A stretch of DNA of 64,000 nucleotides from Lysobacter enzymogenes (GTDB taxonomy: Bacteria > Pseudomonadota > Gammaproteobacteria > Xanthomonadales > Xanthomonadaceae): contig NZ_CP067396.1 in NCBI RefSeq assembly GCF_023617245.1, forward strand, positions 496,001-560,000, read 5' to 3'. The stretch's first letter is position 1, and every line of letters starts with the position of its first letter. The notes under the pieces were generated by a model, which worked only from the letters and a program-made list of their open reading frames with translations, had not been told where the DNA came from and searched no databases. The position numbers and the translations under genes were made by a program. Positions 50,740 through 60,830 of the stretch are shown here, one piece after another.

Positions 50740-53700
50740 GCGTTGACTCCAGCGGGGGCGCCGTCGCCCGGGGCGGCGGCGGGGAGGTTCGTGGCGGCGG
50801 CGTCTTCGTCGCCGGCCGGCTTGCGGCGGCGGCCGACGACGGCGAGGATCGAGGGCACCAGGATCAGCGTGGCCGGGGTGCCGAACAGCAGGCCGCCGAT
50901 CACCGCGCGGCCCAGCGGCGCGTTCTGCTCGCCGCCGTCGCCCAGGCCGATCGCCATCGGGACGATGCCCAGGATCATCGCGCTGGCGGTCATCAGTACC
51001 GGGCGCAGGCGCACCGCGGCCGATTCGTACGCGGCCAGTTCCGGATCGTGGCCGTCGGCGATCAATCCGCGCGCGAAGCTGGTCACCAGCACCGAATTCG
51101 CGGTCGACACGCCGATCACCATCATCACGCCCATCAGCGCCGGCACGCTCAGCGGGGTGCCGGTGACGAACAGGCCGATGGCGGCGCCGGCGATGGCGAT
51201 CGGCAGGCCGGACATGGCCACGGCCGGCTGGATCCACGACTGGAAGTTCACCACGAGTACCAGGAATACCAGGATCGCGGACATCACCAGGCCCGCGGCG
51301 AGTTCGCCGTAGGCGTTCTGCATCTCGCCGGCCTGGCCGACGATCTCGATGCGGTTGCCGGGCTTGAGCTGGCCATTGAGTTCCTGGGTGATCGCGCTGA
51401 GCTTGTCGTAGACCGAACCCAGGTCGGTGCCTTCGACATTGGCGATGACGCTGATGGTCGGCGCCAGCGTGGTGCGGGCGATGCTGGCCGGGACCTTGCG
51501 CGGCACCACCGTGGCGATGTTGCGCAGCAGGACCGCTTCGCCATTGGCGCCGATGCGCAGCGGCGAATTCATCAGCTGGTCGATGTCCTGCATCTGGGTC
51601 AGCGGCGCCTGCACCTGCACGGTGTAGGCGATGGCGTTGACGGTGTCGGTCCAGTACACCGGCGAGACCGTGCCGGCCGAGCCGAGTACCGCCAGCACTG
51701 CGCGCGCGGCCTGCTGCGGGTCCAGGCCGAGCTGGGCGGCGCGGGTGCGGTCGATCTTGACCTGATATTCGGGCAGATCGAGCACCTGGCGCAGCGAGAT
51801 GTCGACCGCGCCGGGCACCTGATGCAGGCGCTTTTCGATCTCGCGCGCCAGCGCCATGTTGCCGGGCACGTCGCGGCCGATCAGGCGCACTTCGAACGCG
51901 GCCGCGGCGGAGCCGGCAAGGGTGCGGCTGGTCGCGTCCGGCGGACGCTCGAACAGCTTGACCTCGGGGAAACGCTCGGCGATGCGCTTGCGGATCTTGA
52001 CCAGGTAGTCGTGGCTGTTGGCGTGCGGCGAGCGCAGCTGCAGCATGATCTCGGCTTCGAACGAACCGACCACGGTGCTGTCGACCAGCGACAGGTTGAT
52101 CGCGTCGGGCACGCCGATCTGCTCGTACACCGTCTGCAGTTCGTTCGGCGGGATGATCGCGCGGATCTCGCGCTGGATCTCGCTGAGCTTGGCCGCGGTC
52201 TCCTCCAGGCGGGTGCCGGTCGGCAGGCGCACCTGCAGGCGCAGCTGGCCGGCGTCGACCTGCGGGAAGTATTCGCGGCCCAGCGACATCGCCGCGCCGG
52301 CGCCGAGCGCGAACACCAGCAGCGCGGCCAGGGCCAGCACGCCGCCGTGGTGGCCGAGCTTGACCAGCAGCGCGTGGTGCTTGTCGCGCAGCGAGTCGAG
52401 GCGGTGTTCGACCTTGTGGTTGACGTTGAGCAGCAGCTTTTCCGGCGCCCAGCGCGGGTTGGCGCGGCTGCGGATGTCGGCCGGCAGCAGCAGGTAGCAC
52501 AGCACCGGGATCAGCGTGCGCGAGAGCAGGAACGAGGCCAGCATGGCGAAGATCACCGCCAGCGCCAGCGGAGTGAACACCCAGGCCGACAGGCCGGTCA
52601 TCAGCAGGATCGGGGTGAGCACGATGCAGATGGAGATGGTCGAGACCATTTCCGGGAACACCACTTCCTTGGCGCTGTCGATGATCGCGATGCGCACGTC
52701 CTTGCCGAGCGCGATGTTGCGGTTGGTGTTCTCGACGTCGACCACCGCGTTGTCGACCAGGATGCCGATCGCCAGCGCGAGGCCGCCGAGGGTCATCACG
52801 TTGAAGGTGTAGCCGAGCAGATGCAGCATCGCGACGGACGCCAGCAGCGCCAGCGGGATCGCCGACAGCACGATCAGGCTGGAGCGCCACGAGCCGATGA
52901 ACACCAGCACCACCAGCGCCACCAGCAGGCCGACCAGCACCGCTTCGTGCTCGATCGAGCCGATCGCGTTGTCGACGAACACCGACTGGTCGAAGATCGC
53001 GTGGATGCGCGTGCCCGGCGGCGCCGAGGCTTCGATCTCGGGCAGGCGCTCGCGCACCGCGCGCACGATCTCGACCGCCGAGGCGCCGCCGAGCTTGATC
53101 AGCGCCACCGACACCGCGCTGGAGCCGTCCATGCGCGCCACATTGGTCTGCAGCGCACCGCCGTCGCGGACCGAGGCGACGTCGCGCACGTAGATCACGG
53201 TGCCGGCGCGCGAGGCCACCGGGATGTCGAGGAACTCGCTGGCGGTGGCCGGGCTGGTGTCGATCGAGATCTGCATCTCGCGCGCGCCCTCGCGGATCGA
53301 ACCCGACGGCAGGGTCGGGCTGCCGCGCTCCAGCGCTGCGGTCACGTCGGCCGGAGTCAGGCCGTAGGTCTGCAGCCGCGAGGGATCGAGGTCGACCATG
53401 ATCTGCCGCGGCGCGCCGCCGTAGGGCAGGGTCATGCGGATGCCGGGGATGGTCTGGATCTGCGAGCGCAGCTGCAGGCGCGCGTAGTCGTAGAGTTGGG
53501 CCTCGGTCAGCGAGTCCGACGACAGCACCAACTGCAGCACCGGCGTGGAGGAGACGTTGTTGCGCACCACCAGCGGCGGCGAGGTGCCCGGCGGCATGCG
53601 CCGCAGGATCGTCTGCGAGACCGAGGTGATCTGCACCAGCGCACGGTCGAGGCTGACCGTGGGCTGGAAGTCGATGCGCACGATGCTGGCGCCGTTGAGC

Positions 53701-53954
53701 GTCTCCGAACGGACTTCTTTCAGGTCGTCGACGGTGTTGAGGATCGCCGCCTCGGAAAACGAGGTCATCTTGGCGGCGACGTCGGCGGCCGGCAGGCCGC
53801 TATAGGTCCACACCAGGTTGACCGAGGGGATGCCGACTTCCGGCAGGATGTCGGTCGGCATCTTGCGCGCCGACAGCACGCCGAACAGCAGGATCAGGAT
53901 CGCCAGGACGCCGATGGTGTAGCGGCGGCTCAGGGCGTATTGGACTATCCACAT
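50736..53954 (-). CDS. RND efflux pump permease (AcrB/MdtBC-like)
   Basis: The product has 1072 residues from the ATG at 53954; the long upstream extension has no support. Twelve membrane helices in two repeats: the first helix is YTIGVLAILILLFGVLSARKMPTDILPEV, and the proton-relay Asp pair of helix 4 is in LAIGILVDNAVVDVENTNRN. The porter domains read PLVVRNNVSSTPVLQLVLSSDSL and similar. It exports drugs, metabolites or cell-envelope compounds with the adaptor. No outer-membrane channel is in the window, so it must borrow one. An AraC regulator is divergent 573 bases away. Confidence 0.95.
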   Translation of the reverse strand: MWIVQYALSRRYTIGVLAILILLFGVLSARKMPTDILPEVGIPSVNLVWTYSGLPAADVAAKMTSFSEAAILNTVDDLKEVRSETLNGASIVRIDFQPTVSLDRALVQITSVSQTILRRMPPGTSPPLVVRNNVSSTPVLQLVLSSDSLTEAQLYDYARLQLRSQIQTIPGIRMTLPYGGAPRQIMVDLDPSRLQTYGLTPADVTAALERGSPTLPSGSIREGAREMQISIDTSPATASEFLDIPVASRAGTVIYVRDVASVRDGGALQTNVARMDGSSAVSVALIKLGGASAVEIVRAVRERLPEIEASAPPGTRIHAIFDQSVFVDNAIGSIEHEAVLVGLLVALVVLVFIGSWRSSLIVLSAIPLALLASVAMLHLLGYTFNVMTLGGLALAIGILVDNAVVDVENTNRNIALGKDVRIAIIDSAKEVVFPEMVSTISICIVLTPILLMTGLSAWVFTPLALAVIFAMLASFLLSRTLIPVLCYLLLPADIRSRANPRWAPEKLLLNVNHKVEHRLDSLRDKHHALLVKLGHHGGVLALAALLVFALGAGAAMSLGREYFPQVDAGQLRLQVRLPTGTRLEETAAKLSEIQREIRAIIPPNELQTVYEQIGVPDAINLSLVDSTVVGSFEAEIMLQLRSPHANSHDYLVKIRKRIAERFPEVKLFERPPDATSRTLAGSAAAAFEVRLIGRDVPGNMALAREIEKRLHQVPGAVDISLRQVLDLPEYQVKIDRTRAAQLGLDPQQAARAVLAVLGSAGTVSPVYWTDTVNAIAYTVQVQAPLTQMQDIDQLMNSPLRIGANGEAVLLRNIATVVPRKVPASIARTTLAPTISVIANVEGTDLGSVYDKLSAITQELNGQLKPGNRIEIVGQAGEMQNAYGELAAGLVMSAILVFLVLVVNFQSWIQPAVAMSGLPIAIAGAAIGLFVTGTPLSVPALMGVMMVIGVSTANSVLVTSFARGLIADGHDPELAAYESAAVRLRPVLMTASAMILGIVPMAIGLGDGGEQNAPLGRAVIGGLLFGTPATLILVPSILAVVGRRRKPAGDEDAAATNLPAAAPGDGAPAGVNA

Positions 53955-54527
53955 CGTGTCAGGTTCCGACGGCTGGATGAGTGGTGCGAAGTCTCCACGC
54001 AGCGCGGCCGTCGCGCAGCCGTACCGCGTGGAATGATTCGTATGCGTGCCGCAACGCTGCGGCGGATGCGTGGCCGGCAGCCGCGGCTTCGGCGCGCGCC
54101 GACGTCGCAACTGTAGGCGGCGCGTACATACGCGAGGCTGTCGCCGCGCTGACAAATTCGTCAGGCGCGCCGCGCCGGCGATGTCGGCGGGCGGCGGCGG
54201 ATCGAACGCGTGGGGGCTGGCGTGCCTCGCTGGCTGGGCGGATCGGCGGCGCTCGCGCGCCGGCCCGCCGGCGGCTCCGGGCCGGCGCGCGGGCCGCGGC
54301 CGCCGCCGTCGCGCGCGACGGGACACCGGGCCGCCGCCCACCGGACCGCCTGCGCGGGGCGCAGCTCGAACCGCTGGGGGAGCGCGATTAAGGTAGGCCC
54401 GAAAGCGCGGACGCGTTAGTACATTACTGCCGCATCCTTGCACGATCCTGCAATTCGGCCGAAGCGGCACAGTGTCAGGACAGATTCATACCGATAATCG
54501 TGTCACCCCGACCGCCCACGGGAAGCC
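53955..54527. other. Divergent promoter region of the RND operon and AraC gene
   Basis: About 570 bases without a supported gene. The middle (54160-54370) is extremely GC-rich with shadow frames; the part next to the AraC start (54375-54525) is less so and contains TTAGTACATTACTGCCGCAT and GATTCATACCGATAATCGTG, which probably hold the AraC promoter. Confidence 0.55.
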
Positions 54528-55490
54528 ATGAGCGCCAGCACTTCCGCCGATACCATCGCACAGCGCGGGCATTGCGCCCAGCAGGCCGAGTTGGTCGACC
54601 GGATTGCCCGATTGACGGTCGCCGGCGACGGCGTCCACGGCACCGACGTGCGCCAGCTGCACCTGATCCGGATGGACCGGCCGACCGAGTGCTCGCCGTC
54701 GGTGTACGAACCGCGGCTGTGCGTGGTCGCGCAGGGACGCAAGGTGGTGACGCTGTCCGATCGCGTCTATCACTACGACCCGCTCAACTATCTGGTGGTG
54801 TCGGTGACCTTGCCGATGATAGGGCAGGTGGTCGAGGCGACGCCGGACAAGCCTTACCTGTGCCTGCGCATCGACATCGATCCGGCCGAGATCGCGCGCC
54901 TGATCGTCGATGCCGGCCAATCGCCGCCGGGCGAGCGCTCGCGCGAGGCGCGCGACGGCGTCGGCATGGACCTGGGCCTGTACGCGGCGCGGGTCAACGC
55001 GACGCTGATGGACGCGGTGCTGCGGTTGATGCGCCTGCTCGATACGCCGCAAGACCTGCCGGTGCTGGCGCCGATGGCGCTGCGCGAGATCTTCTACCGC
55101 GTGCTGATGGGCGACCTCGGCCATCGCCTGCGCGCGCTGGCGCTCAACGACAGCCGCTCGCACCGCATCGCCAAGGCGGTGACGATGCTGCGCCAGCGTT
55201 ACCTGCTGCCGCTGTGCATCGAAGACCTCGCCGACGAACTGCACATGAGCACTTCGTCGCTGCACCATCAGTTCAAGGCGGTGACCACGATGTCGCCGTT
55301 GCAGTTCCAAAAGCATCTGCGCCTGCACGAGGCGCGCCGGCTGATGATGATCGACGGCATGGAGGCGGTGGCCGCGGCGCACCGCGTCGGCTATGAGAGC
55401 CCGTCGCAGTTCTCGCGCGAATACAAGCGCCTGTTCGGCGCGCCGCCGCGCGCGGAAGTGAGCCTGGCGCGCGGCTTGCCGCTGGGCTGA
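54528..55490 (+). CDS. AraC-family transcriptional regulator
   Basis: The product has 320 residues. The N-terminal AraC_N domain (cupin-like) includes PSVYEPRLCVVAQGRKVVTLSD and LVVSVTLPMIGQVVEATPDKPYLCLRIDID. The C-terminal pair of HTH motifs is clear: IEDLADELHMSTSSLHHQFKAVTTMSPLQFQKHLRLHEARRLM and AVAAAHRVGYESPSQFSREYKRLFGAPP. It belongs to the common AraC_N-type proteobacterial group. Being divergent from the RND operon, it may control it; the inducer is unknown. Confidence 0.93.
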   Translation: MSASTSADTIAQRGHCAQQAELVDRIARLTVAGDGVHGTDVRQLHLIRMDRPTECSPSVYEPRLCVVAQGRKVVTLSDRVYHYDPLNYLVVSVTLPMIGQVVEATPDKPYLCLRIDIDPAEIARLIVDAGQSPPGERSREARDGVGMDLGLYAARVNATLMDAVLRLMRLLDTPQDLPVLAPMALREIFYRVLMGDLGHRLRALALNDSRSHRIAKAVTMLRQRYLLPLCIEDLADELHMSTSSLHHQFKAVTTMSPLQFQKHLRLHEARRLMMIDGMEAVAAAHRVGYESPSQFSREYKRLFGAPPRAEVSLARGLPLG

Positions 55491-55890
55491 AGGCGGCGCG
55501 GCGCCGAAGCCGGCGCGATCGTTTCCGACGAAACCGTTTCGTCCGCCGCGCGGTCGGCGTCGCCTGGGTTTCTTCGCGCGCGGCATGGCCGCGGCGCACG
55601 CGGCGAGCGCTGTGCTTGCAACGCACCGCCGCGCGATCACCCCAGTGCCGATTTCATGGCGATTCGTTCTTAGCGAAATTCCACCCGTGAGTGGGGGGAT
55701 TTCGCATGACGCGCGTTTGACTAAGGGAGCGCGCAACAAAGCCACGGAAAGCCGAAGTTTCAGGCGCTCGAACTCCACCTACATCCTTTCTTTCGCAGGC
55801 GCGCGGCCCTGAGGCCGGACGCTGCGAGGCGGACGGCTGCGCGCAGACGCAAGGCGCGGCCGTTCGTCCCATCGAACTCGGGAACGGTCC
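55491..55890. other. Intergenic region upstream of the first subtilase gene
   Basis: About 400 bases without a gene. A hairpin-like arrangement AGCGAAATTCCACCC / GGGGGGATTTCGC lies around 55673-55703 with two mismatches; it could be the terminator of the AraC gene or part of the subtilase leader. The remainder contains the subtilase promoter, not resolved by eye. Confidence 0.5.
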
Positions 55891-58326
55891 ATGAAGAAGC
55901 TTTCTCCGAACAAGTTCGCCGTGCTCGGCCTGGCCGCGGCCTGCGCCTCGGTGCTGGTGTGGTCGCGCCAGGCGCCCGCGCCGCAGGCCTCGTCGCAGGC
56001 GCCGGTGGCGGGCGATTCGAGCCGCGCGCTGGCCGCGGCGCCGCCGTCCGCGGCCGCCAGCCTGCGTCCGGTCGCCTATGCCGCGCCGACGCCGCGCAAC
56101 CCCGCGCAGGCCAAGCTCGGCGGCGGCCAGTTGCTCGAAGCGGTGCAGTCCTTCGCCGCCAGTCCGGCCGCGCGCAGCGCCGGTGCGGGCGCGGGCGGTC
56201 CCGCCTCGGGCAGCGCCGCGCGCAGCGCCGCGACCGCGGCGGCGCAGATCGCCGCTCTGGAGCGCGCCGGCATCCCCGGGCGCTGGCGCGAGGGCGAGAA
56301 GGTCAAGGTCAGCGTCGGCCTGGCGCTGAGCTTCGACGAACTGCAGAACCCCAGCCTGCTCGAACGCGCCAGCCACGCGCTACGCGACACCTTGCTCGCC
56401 CAGGGCGTGCGGGCCGCCGCGATCAACGGCTCGCCCGCGCTGGAAGCGCTGGTGCCGCTGGACAAGCTGGAATGGGTCGCGGGCCTGAGCGAGGTCGCGA
56501 CGGTGGGCCTGAAGGCGATCGCCGAGCCGGTCGCCTACACCGAAGGCGCGAACGCCAGCGCGCTCGATACGCTGCGCGCGTTCGGCAACTCGGCGGTGGT
56601 CGCGCAGGCGCTGCGCCGCGAACTGCGCGGCGACGGCCTGACCATCGCGATCATGGACCAGTTCGGCGACAACAACGGCCAGGTCGCGGCGCTGCAGGCC
56701 GGCGGCAACTGGCCGGCGGCGGCGCGCCTGACCAAGATCGCCAGCCCGGCCGGCGCGTTCGGCTACACGGGCGAGTCGCACGGCAACGCGGTGACCGAGA
56801 TCGTCTACGACATCGCGCCGAACGCCAGCTTCCGCGCCTACGACGTCTCCGGCAGCGACGCGGCCTGGGTGTCGGGCGTGCAGAACGCGGCCAACCTCAA
56901 CGCCCAGAACGTGCCGCAGGGCGAGCCGCGCGCGCAGGTGATCACCGCCTCGCTGGGCTTCAACTATCCGTTCTCGCCGGGCGACGGCAGCACCAGCAAC
57001 AGCGAGTTCAAGGGGTTGTACGACGCCATCGCCGCCGCCGCGGCCAACGGCGCGATCGTGCTCAACGCCGCCGGCAACCACGGCCAGCATTACTGGGACG
57101 GCGACAGCACCGCCGGCGCCGGCGCCAACGTCTATCAGAACTTCGGCGCCGCCAACCTCAATCCCGACGGCACCGCCCGGCCGTCCAACGTGATGGTGTT
57201 GCTGCCGACCAGCGGCGTGCTGGGCCAGCCCGCGGCGCAGGCGCAGTGCACGCCGGTGGGGTTAAGCGAACCGAGCGCGTCGACCTGGTCGCTGTTCGCC
57301 GCCATGGGTTGGAACGACTGGCAGAGCGCGACCAACGCCACCGACGCCGACTACCGACTGGAGCTGGTGCGCTGGCGCGACGCGGTGACCCAGCGCGTGT
57401 TCGATTGGTCGACCTGGACCTGGATCAACCCGACGCCGGCCGGTTGGGTGCAGGTGGCCTCGTCGGACGCCGCGCAGAACGGCGGCGCCGGCCAGCGCCC
57501 GATCGAACTGGTCAACTACAAGCCGCCGCAGGCCGACTCGACCGCGCTGTGCAACAACGCGTTCGCGGGCGCGCCGAACATCCGCGGCGGCATCTTCGGC
57601 GTGCGCATCCTGCGCAAGACCGCCGGCGCGGCCAACTTCCTGCGCATCATGGGCAGCAAGGCGATCGATCCGGAGTTCCGCTCCAACGAACGCTCGCTGT
57701 TGCCGCCGTCGGATTCGGCCAGCGCGATCACGGTGGCGGCGATCAACGCCGCGACTTCGGCGCTGGAGGCCTACAGCTCGCGCGGCCCGGTGCTCGCCGC
57801 CGGCGGCGCGCGTCCGGCCGGACAGGCCGCGGGCAACGCCAAGCCCGACCTGGCCAGCTTCGCGGTGGTCAGCACCGAGTCCAGCGCCGGCTTCAACGGC
57901 ACCTCGGCGGCGGCGCCGCACGCCGCGGCGCTGGCCTTGCTCGGCCTGCAGCACCAGCGCCAGCTCACCGACGCGACCGTGCCCGCGGCGTTGCCGGCCA
58001 ACGCCACCGCGGCGCAGAAGGCGCAGCGCGAGACCGAACTGCGCCAGCGCCGCGTCGATCTCGCCGACCTGACCTACGACTCGCTGGTCAGGGTCGCCGC
58101 AACCGGCGGCAACGACCTCGGCGCGGCCGGCTTCGACAGCAGCTTCGGCAACGGCCGGCTCAAGTTCCACGCCCAGTCGGCGGCCTGCCTGCTGGCGTCG
58201 ACCTACGACGCCCGCTACCGCGCCTTGCTGCCGGTGCAGGCGCAGGGCCAGAAGAGCTACGACACGCTGGCGCAGGAGAACAGCGTGGCCTGCGCGGCGG
58301 CAGCGGCGGCGGCCGTCGCGCGCTGA
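55891..58326 (+). CDS. Secreted S8-family serine peptidase (subtilase), copy 1
   Basis: The product has 811 residues. The N-terminal hydrophobic segment (FAVLGLAAACASVLVW) is a signal or lipoprotein-like anchor. An Ala-rich linker and a propeptide (about 70-240, starting PRNPAQAKLGGGQLL) follow. The catalytic triad is visible: D256 in LTIAIMDQFGDN, H297 in GESHGNAVTEIVYDIAP, S672 in GFNGTSAAAPHAA, with oxyanion N396 in LNAAGNHGQ. Between Asn and Ser is a long insert of about 270 residues with WSTWTWINPTP. It probably degrades proteins outside the cell. A paralogue starts 4.8 kb downstream. Confidence 0.9.
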   Translation: MKKLSPNKFAVLGLAAACASVLVWSRQAPAPQASSQAPVAGDSSRALAAAPPSAAASLRPVAYAAPTPRNPAQAKLGGGQLLEAVQSFAASPAARSAGAGAGGPASGSAARSAATAAAQIAALERAGIPGRWREGEKVKVSVGLALSFDELQNPSLLERASHALRDTLLAQGVRAAAINGSPALEALVPLDKLEWVAGLSEVATVGLKAIAEPVAYTEGANASALDTLRAFGNSAVVAQALRRELRGDGLTIAIMDQFGDNNGQVAALQAGGNWPAAARLTKIASPAGAFGYTGESHGNAVTEIVYDIAPNASFRAYDVSGSDAAWVSGVQNAANLNAQNVPQGEPRAQVITASLGFNYPFSPGDGSTSNSEFKGLYDAIAAAAANGAIVLNAAGNHGQHYWDGDSTAGAGANVYQNFGAANLNPDGTARPSNVMVLLPTSGVLGQPAAQAQCTPVGLSEPSASTWSLFAAMGWNDWQSATNATDADYRLELVRWRDAVTQRVFDWSTWTWINPTPAGWVQVASSDAAQNGGAGQRPIELVNYKPPQADSTALCNNAFAGAPNIRGGIFGVRILRKTAGAANFLRIMGSKAIDPEFRSNERSLLPPSDSASAITVAAINAATSALEAYSSRGPVLAAGGARPAGQAAGNAKPDLASFAVVSTESSAGFNGTSAAAPHAAALALLGLQHQRQLTDATVPAALPANATAAQKAQRETELRQRRVDLADLTYDSLVRVAATGGNDLGAAGFDSSFGNGRLKFHAQSAACLLASTYDARYRALLPVQAQGQKSYDTLAQENSVACAAAAAAAVAR

Positions 58327-58413
58327 GCACCGCAGCGGCGCGGACCCGTGCCGGGGCCGCGCCGTAGGGTCGGCGGCCCGCATCGTGCGCATGCGGCGCG
58401 GGTCGCACCCGGG

Positions 58414-58441
58414 GCGCCGGACTTCGGTCCGGCGCTTTTTT
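58414..58441 (+). terminator. Terminator of the first subtilase gene
   Basis: GCGCCGGAC-TTCG-GTCCGGCGC followed by six T; a classical tetraloop terminator 88 bases past the stop. Confidence 0.93.
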
Positions 58442-58949
58442 CGTTCGGCGTGGAGGTGGCGTCGGGCCGCGCATGAGCGGCCACGCCGAATCCGCGAGTC
58501 GGCGTCGCGAACCTCTGCGCGCTCCCGCCTGGTTCGGACGGGCATCGCCGTCGCTGGGGCGAGCGCGCTCGCGCCGCGTCGATCCGCGCCTGTCCGCGCA
58601 AATCCGCGCTGCGACGCAACAGCGCTCACTCACGCTCACATCGGCGCCGCCGCCGCCGAGGCGCGGGCCGCATCGCCCCACAGGTTCATACGCAATCGCG
58701 TCCGCGCCGAGGACAAACGCGCCGGACGAGTTCGCGCTTGCGCGCCGCGCGCGGCTTTTGCTTGGCGCATCGCACTTTCGCCCGGCGCGCGCGGCTAGCG
58801 TGCGTTCCCGACGCGAAGCAGCCCGCGCTATGCCAGCCAGCCGACGTCGCCACGACCGCGCAGCGCGCGGCCGCGCGCACTGGCCCGGGCCGTCTCGCCG
58901 CGAAGCGGAAGCCTCCGCTTCGCTCATCGAGGAGCCAGGGGAGCAGGAC
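58442..58949. other. Upstream region of the GMC dehydrogenase operon
   Basis: About 510 bases without a supported gene; several overlapping long frames are only GC shadows. Two CATCGAGGAGCCAGGGGAGC-like ribosome sites are near the 3' end, the last before the ATG at 58950. A promoter is expected here but I could not fix one. Confidence 0.5.
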
Positions 58950-60314
58950 ATGCCGCAGACCTTCCATACCTTCGCCGCCGGCGCGCGCGCGCCGGCGCTG
59001 CCGCTGCTGGCGGCGGCGCTGACGCTCGCGCTGGCCGCCTGCGGCGACGGCAACGTCAAGCCCGAGGCCGCCGCCCAGGCCACTGCGCAACAGCGGTGGA
59101 ACGACGGGCCGCCGCCGCCGCCGCTGAGCCCGACCATTCCGCAGGACGTCAGCGTGCCGCAGGCCAATCCCGACCTGCAGGACCTGCAGGACGATTTCGA
59201 CCTGCTGTCGTGGCAGTCCTTCGTCGCGGTGAACTGGCCGGCCGGGCCCGACGGCAATCCCAAGCCCGGCGCGACCATCGGCCCGGACGTGCCGACGGTG
59301 TGGGAGAACTGGAAGGAAAGCCGCGAGATCTTCCTGCCCGGCGGCGCGACTCCGCCGCCGTGGGGCCAGGACACCCCGCCGCCGGCGGTGTGCAAGGGCC
59401 TGGGCGATGCGACCTTGCGCCTGACCCAGGTCGGCAAGACCCCCAACGTGCTCGACGAAAGCGGCGAGCCGTTCGAGACCGGCCCGTTGATCGACCAGAA
59501 CGGCCAGTACGTGCGCTTCGCGATCCTGACCAACCGCGACATGTTCGACAACATCGTCGCCAACGGCCTGTACAGCACGGCCGGGCAGAAGAAGTTCGGC
59601 AAGCCCGCGAACTTCGCCCTGCCCAAGGGCTCGCCCAAGGTCGGCGCGATCATGATCAAGTCGGCGTGGAAGGTGCTCGGCGCCAACGACAACGCCGCCC
59701 GCTTCCACACCGCCAAGGCGCTGGTCTACACCAATCCCGACGAGAACGAGGGCGTGCAGGCGGCGTGCAAGCTGCAGACGATGGGCCTGGTCGGCCTGCA
59801 CATCGCGCACAAGACCCAGAGCGCGCCGCAGTGGGTGTGGTCGACCTTCGAGCACGTGGACAACGTGCCGACCCAGGGCGAGCCGATCGACAAGCCGCGC
59901 TACAACTTCTTCGACAAGAACTGCACCACCTGCCAGGTCAACCAGCCGCCGCCGCGGCCGTGGAATCCCAACAACCCGCACACCGTGCCGACCCAGGTAA
60001 TGCGCGAGATTCCGCTGACCGACTCGACCAAGCGGCTCAACGCGACCTACCAGGCGCTGTTGCAGAAGAACTATCCGGGCACGGTCTGGGCCAACTACGA
60101 GCTGATCAGCACGCAGTGGCCGACCAAGGCCAACAACCCGATCGACCCGACCGGCAATCCCGCGCCGAGCTTCCTCGCCAACGCCACCTTGGAAACCTAC
60201 ATCCAGGGCCGGGTGCCGCAGGCCTCGTCGAGCTGCATGGCCTGCCACAACAACGCGACCATGAACAGCCAACTGCCTTCGGATTTCACCTACCTGCTGC
60301 AGCGCGCGCAATAA
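58950..60314 (+). CDS. Cytochrome c-like lipoprotein of the GMC dehydrogenase operon
   Basis: The product has 454 residues from the ATG at 58950 (GGGGAGCAGG upstream). The signal has a lipobox ALAAC-GDGNVK. A long folded region follows (LLSWQSFVAVNWPAGPDG, VWENWKESREIFLPGG, FAILTNRDMFDNI, GLVGLHIAHKTQS). One haem motif C429-M-A-C432-H433 lies near the C-terminus; a second pair, C325-T-T-C328-Q, lacks the histidine. A single haem fits electron pick-up from the GMC subunit. It differs from the three-haem cytochrome subunit of known FAD dehydrogenases. The first gene of an operon with the two following. Confidence 0.85.
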   Translation: MPQTFHTFAAGARAPALPLLAAALTLALAACGDGNVKPEAAAQATAQQRWNDGPPPPPLSPTIPQDVSVPQANPDLQDLQDDFDLLSWQSFVAVNWPAGPDGNPKPGATIGPDVPTVWENWKESREIFLPGGATPPPWGQDTPPPAVCKGLGDATLRLTQVGKTPNVLDESGEPFETGPLIDQNGQYVRFAILTNRDMFDNIVANGLYSTAGQKKFGKPANFALPKGSPKVGAIMIKSAWKVLGANDNAARFHTAKALVYTNPDENEGVQAACKLQTMGLVGLHIAHKTQSAPQWVWSTFEHVDNVPTQGEPIDKPRYNFFDKNCTTCQVNQPPPRPWNPNNPHTVPTQVMREIPLTDSTKRLNATYQALLQKNYPGTVWANYELISTQWPTKANNPIDPTGNPAPSFLANATLETYIQGRVPQASSSCMACHNNATMNSQLPSDFTYLLQRAQ

Positions 60315-60326
60315 GGGGACAGCGAC

Positions 60327-60830
60327 ATGGTGTTCGACTACATGGATTACTTCGTCAGCATGAGCGTCGGCCTGACCGGCTTCGCCAGCGAGGCGATCGC
60401 GCCGGAAATCGATCCGGTCGGAATCAAGGCCGTCTACCTGCAGGCGTTCGACGAGAAACTGCCCGACGGCATGGCCGAGCAGATCCTGCAGCGCTACAAG
60501 GCGCTGTTCGATGCGGCCGGCGGCAAGCCGGGCAACGAGGAGCAACTCGTCGGCCAGATGCTCGCCGGCAGCGGCACCTCGCCCGCGCAGATATTGGCGA
60601 TGCGGCAACTGATCTTCCTGTGGTACGCCGGCGCGTGGCCGACCGTGCAGTACGACAACAGTCCCTCGCGCGGGCAGACCTTCAGCAGCGTGATCTCCGC
60701 CGAGAGCTACACCCAGGGCCTGGTGTGGCGGGTGATGCAATCGCATCCGATGGGCAGCTCGACCTACAACTACGGTTACTGGGCTGCAGACCCGCCGCCG
60801 CTGTCGGCCTATCTGGAGAATCCGGTATGA
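60327..60830 (+). CDS. Small subunit of FAD-dependent GMC dehydrogenase (FAD-SLDH/GDH gamma-like)
   Basis: The product has 167 residues, with GGGGACAGC upstream. The pattern matches the small subunit of membrane-bound sorbitol/gluconate/glucose dehydrogenases: DYFVSMSVGLTGFASEAIAP, FLWYAGAWPTVQYDNSPSR, and the end SYTQGLVWRVMQSHPMGSSTYNYGYWAADPPPL. Known partners carry a twin-arginine signal here and pull the GMC subunit across the membrane; this one starts MVFDYMDYF with no RR motif and no room for a longer start. It is 12 bases after the cytochrome gene and overlaps the GMC gene by four. Confidence 0.88.
   Translation: MVFDYMDYFVSMSVGLTGFASEAIAPEIDPVGIKAVYLQAFDEKLPDGMAEQILQRYKALFDAAGGKPGNEEQLVGQMLAGSGTSPAQILAMRQLIFLWYAGAWPTVQYDNSPSRGQTFSSVISAESYTQGLVWRVMQSHPMGSSTYNYGYWAADPPPLSAYLENPV

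Noticed and set aside
51048..54116. A 1022-codon open frame antisense to the RND permease gene
   Set aside because: His/Arg/Gln/Asp/Val-rich shadow frame with no recognisable motif; the permease on the minus strand has all family hallmarks.
59096..60826. Long in-frame upstream extension of the GMC gene
   Set aside because: It would overlap the cytochrome and small-subunit genes in the wrong phase; the ATG at 60827 coupled to the small subunit by ATGA begins right before the FAD motif.
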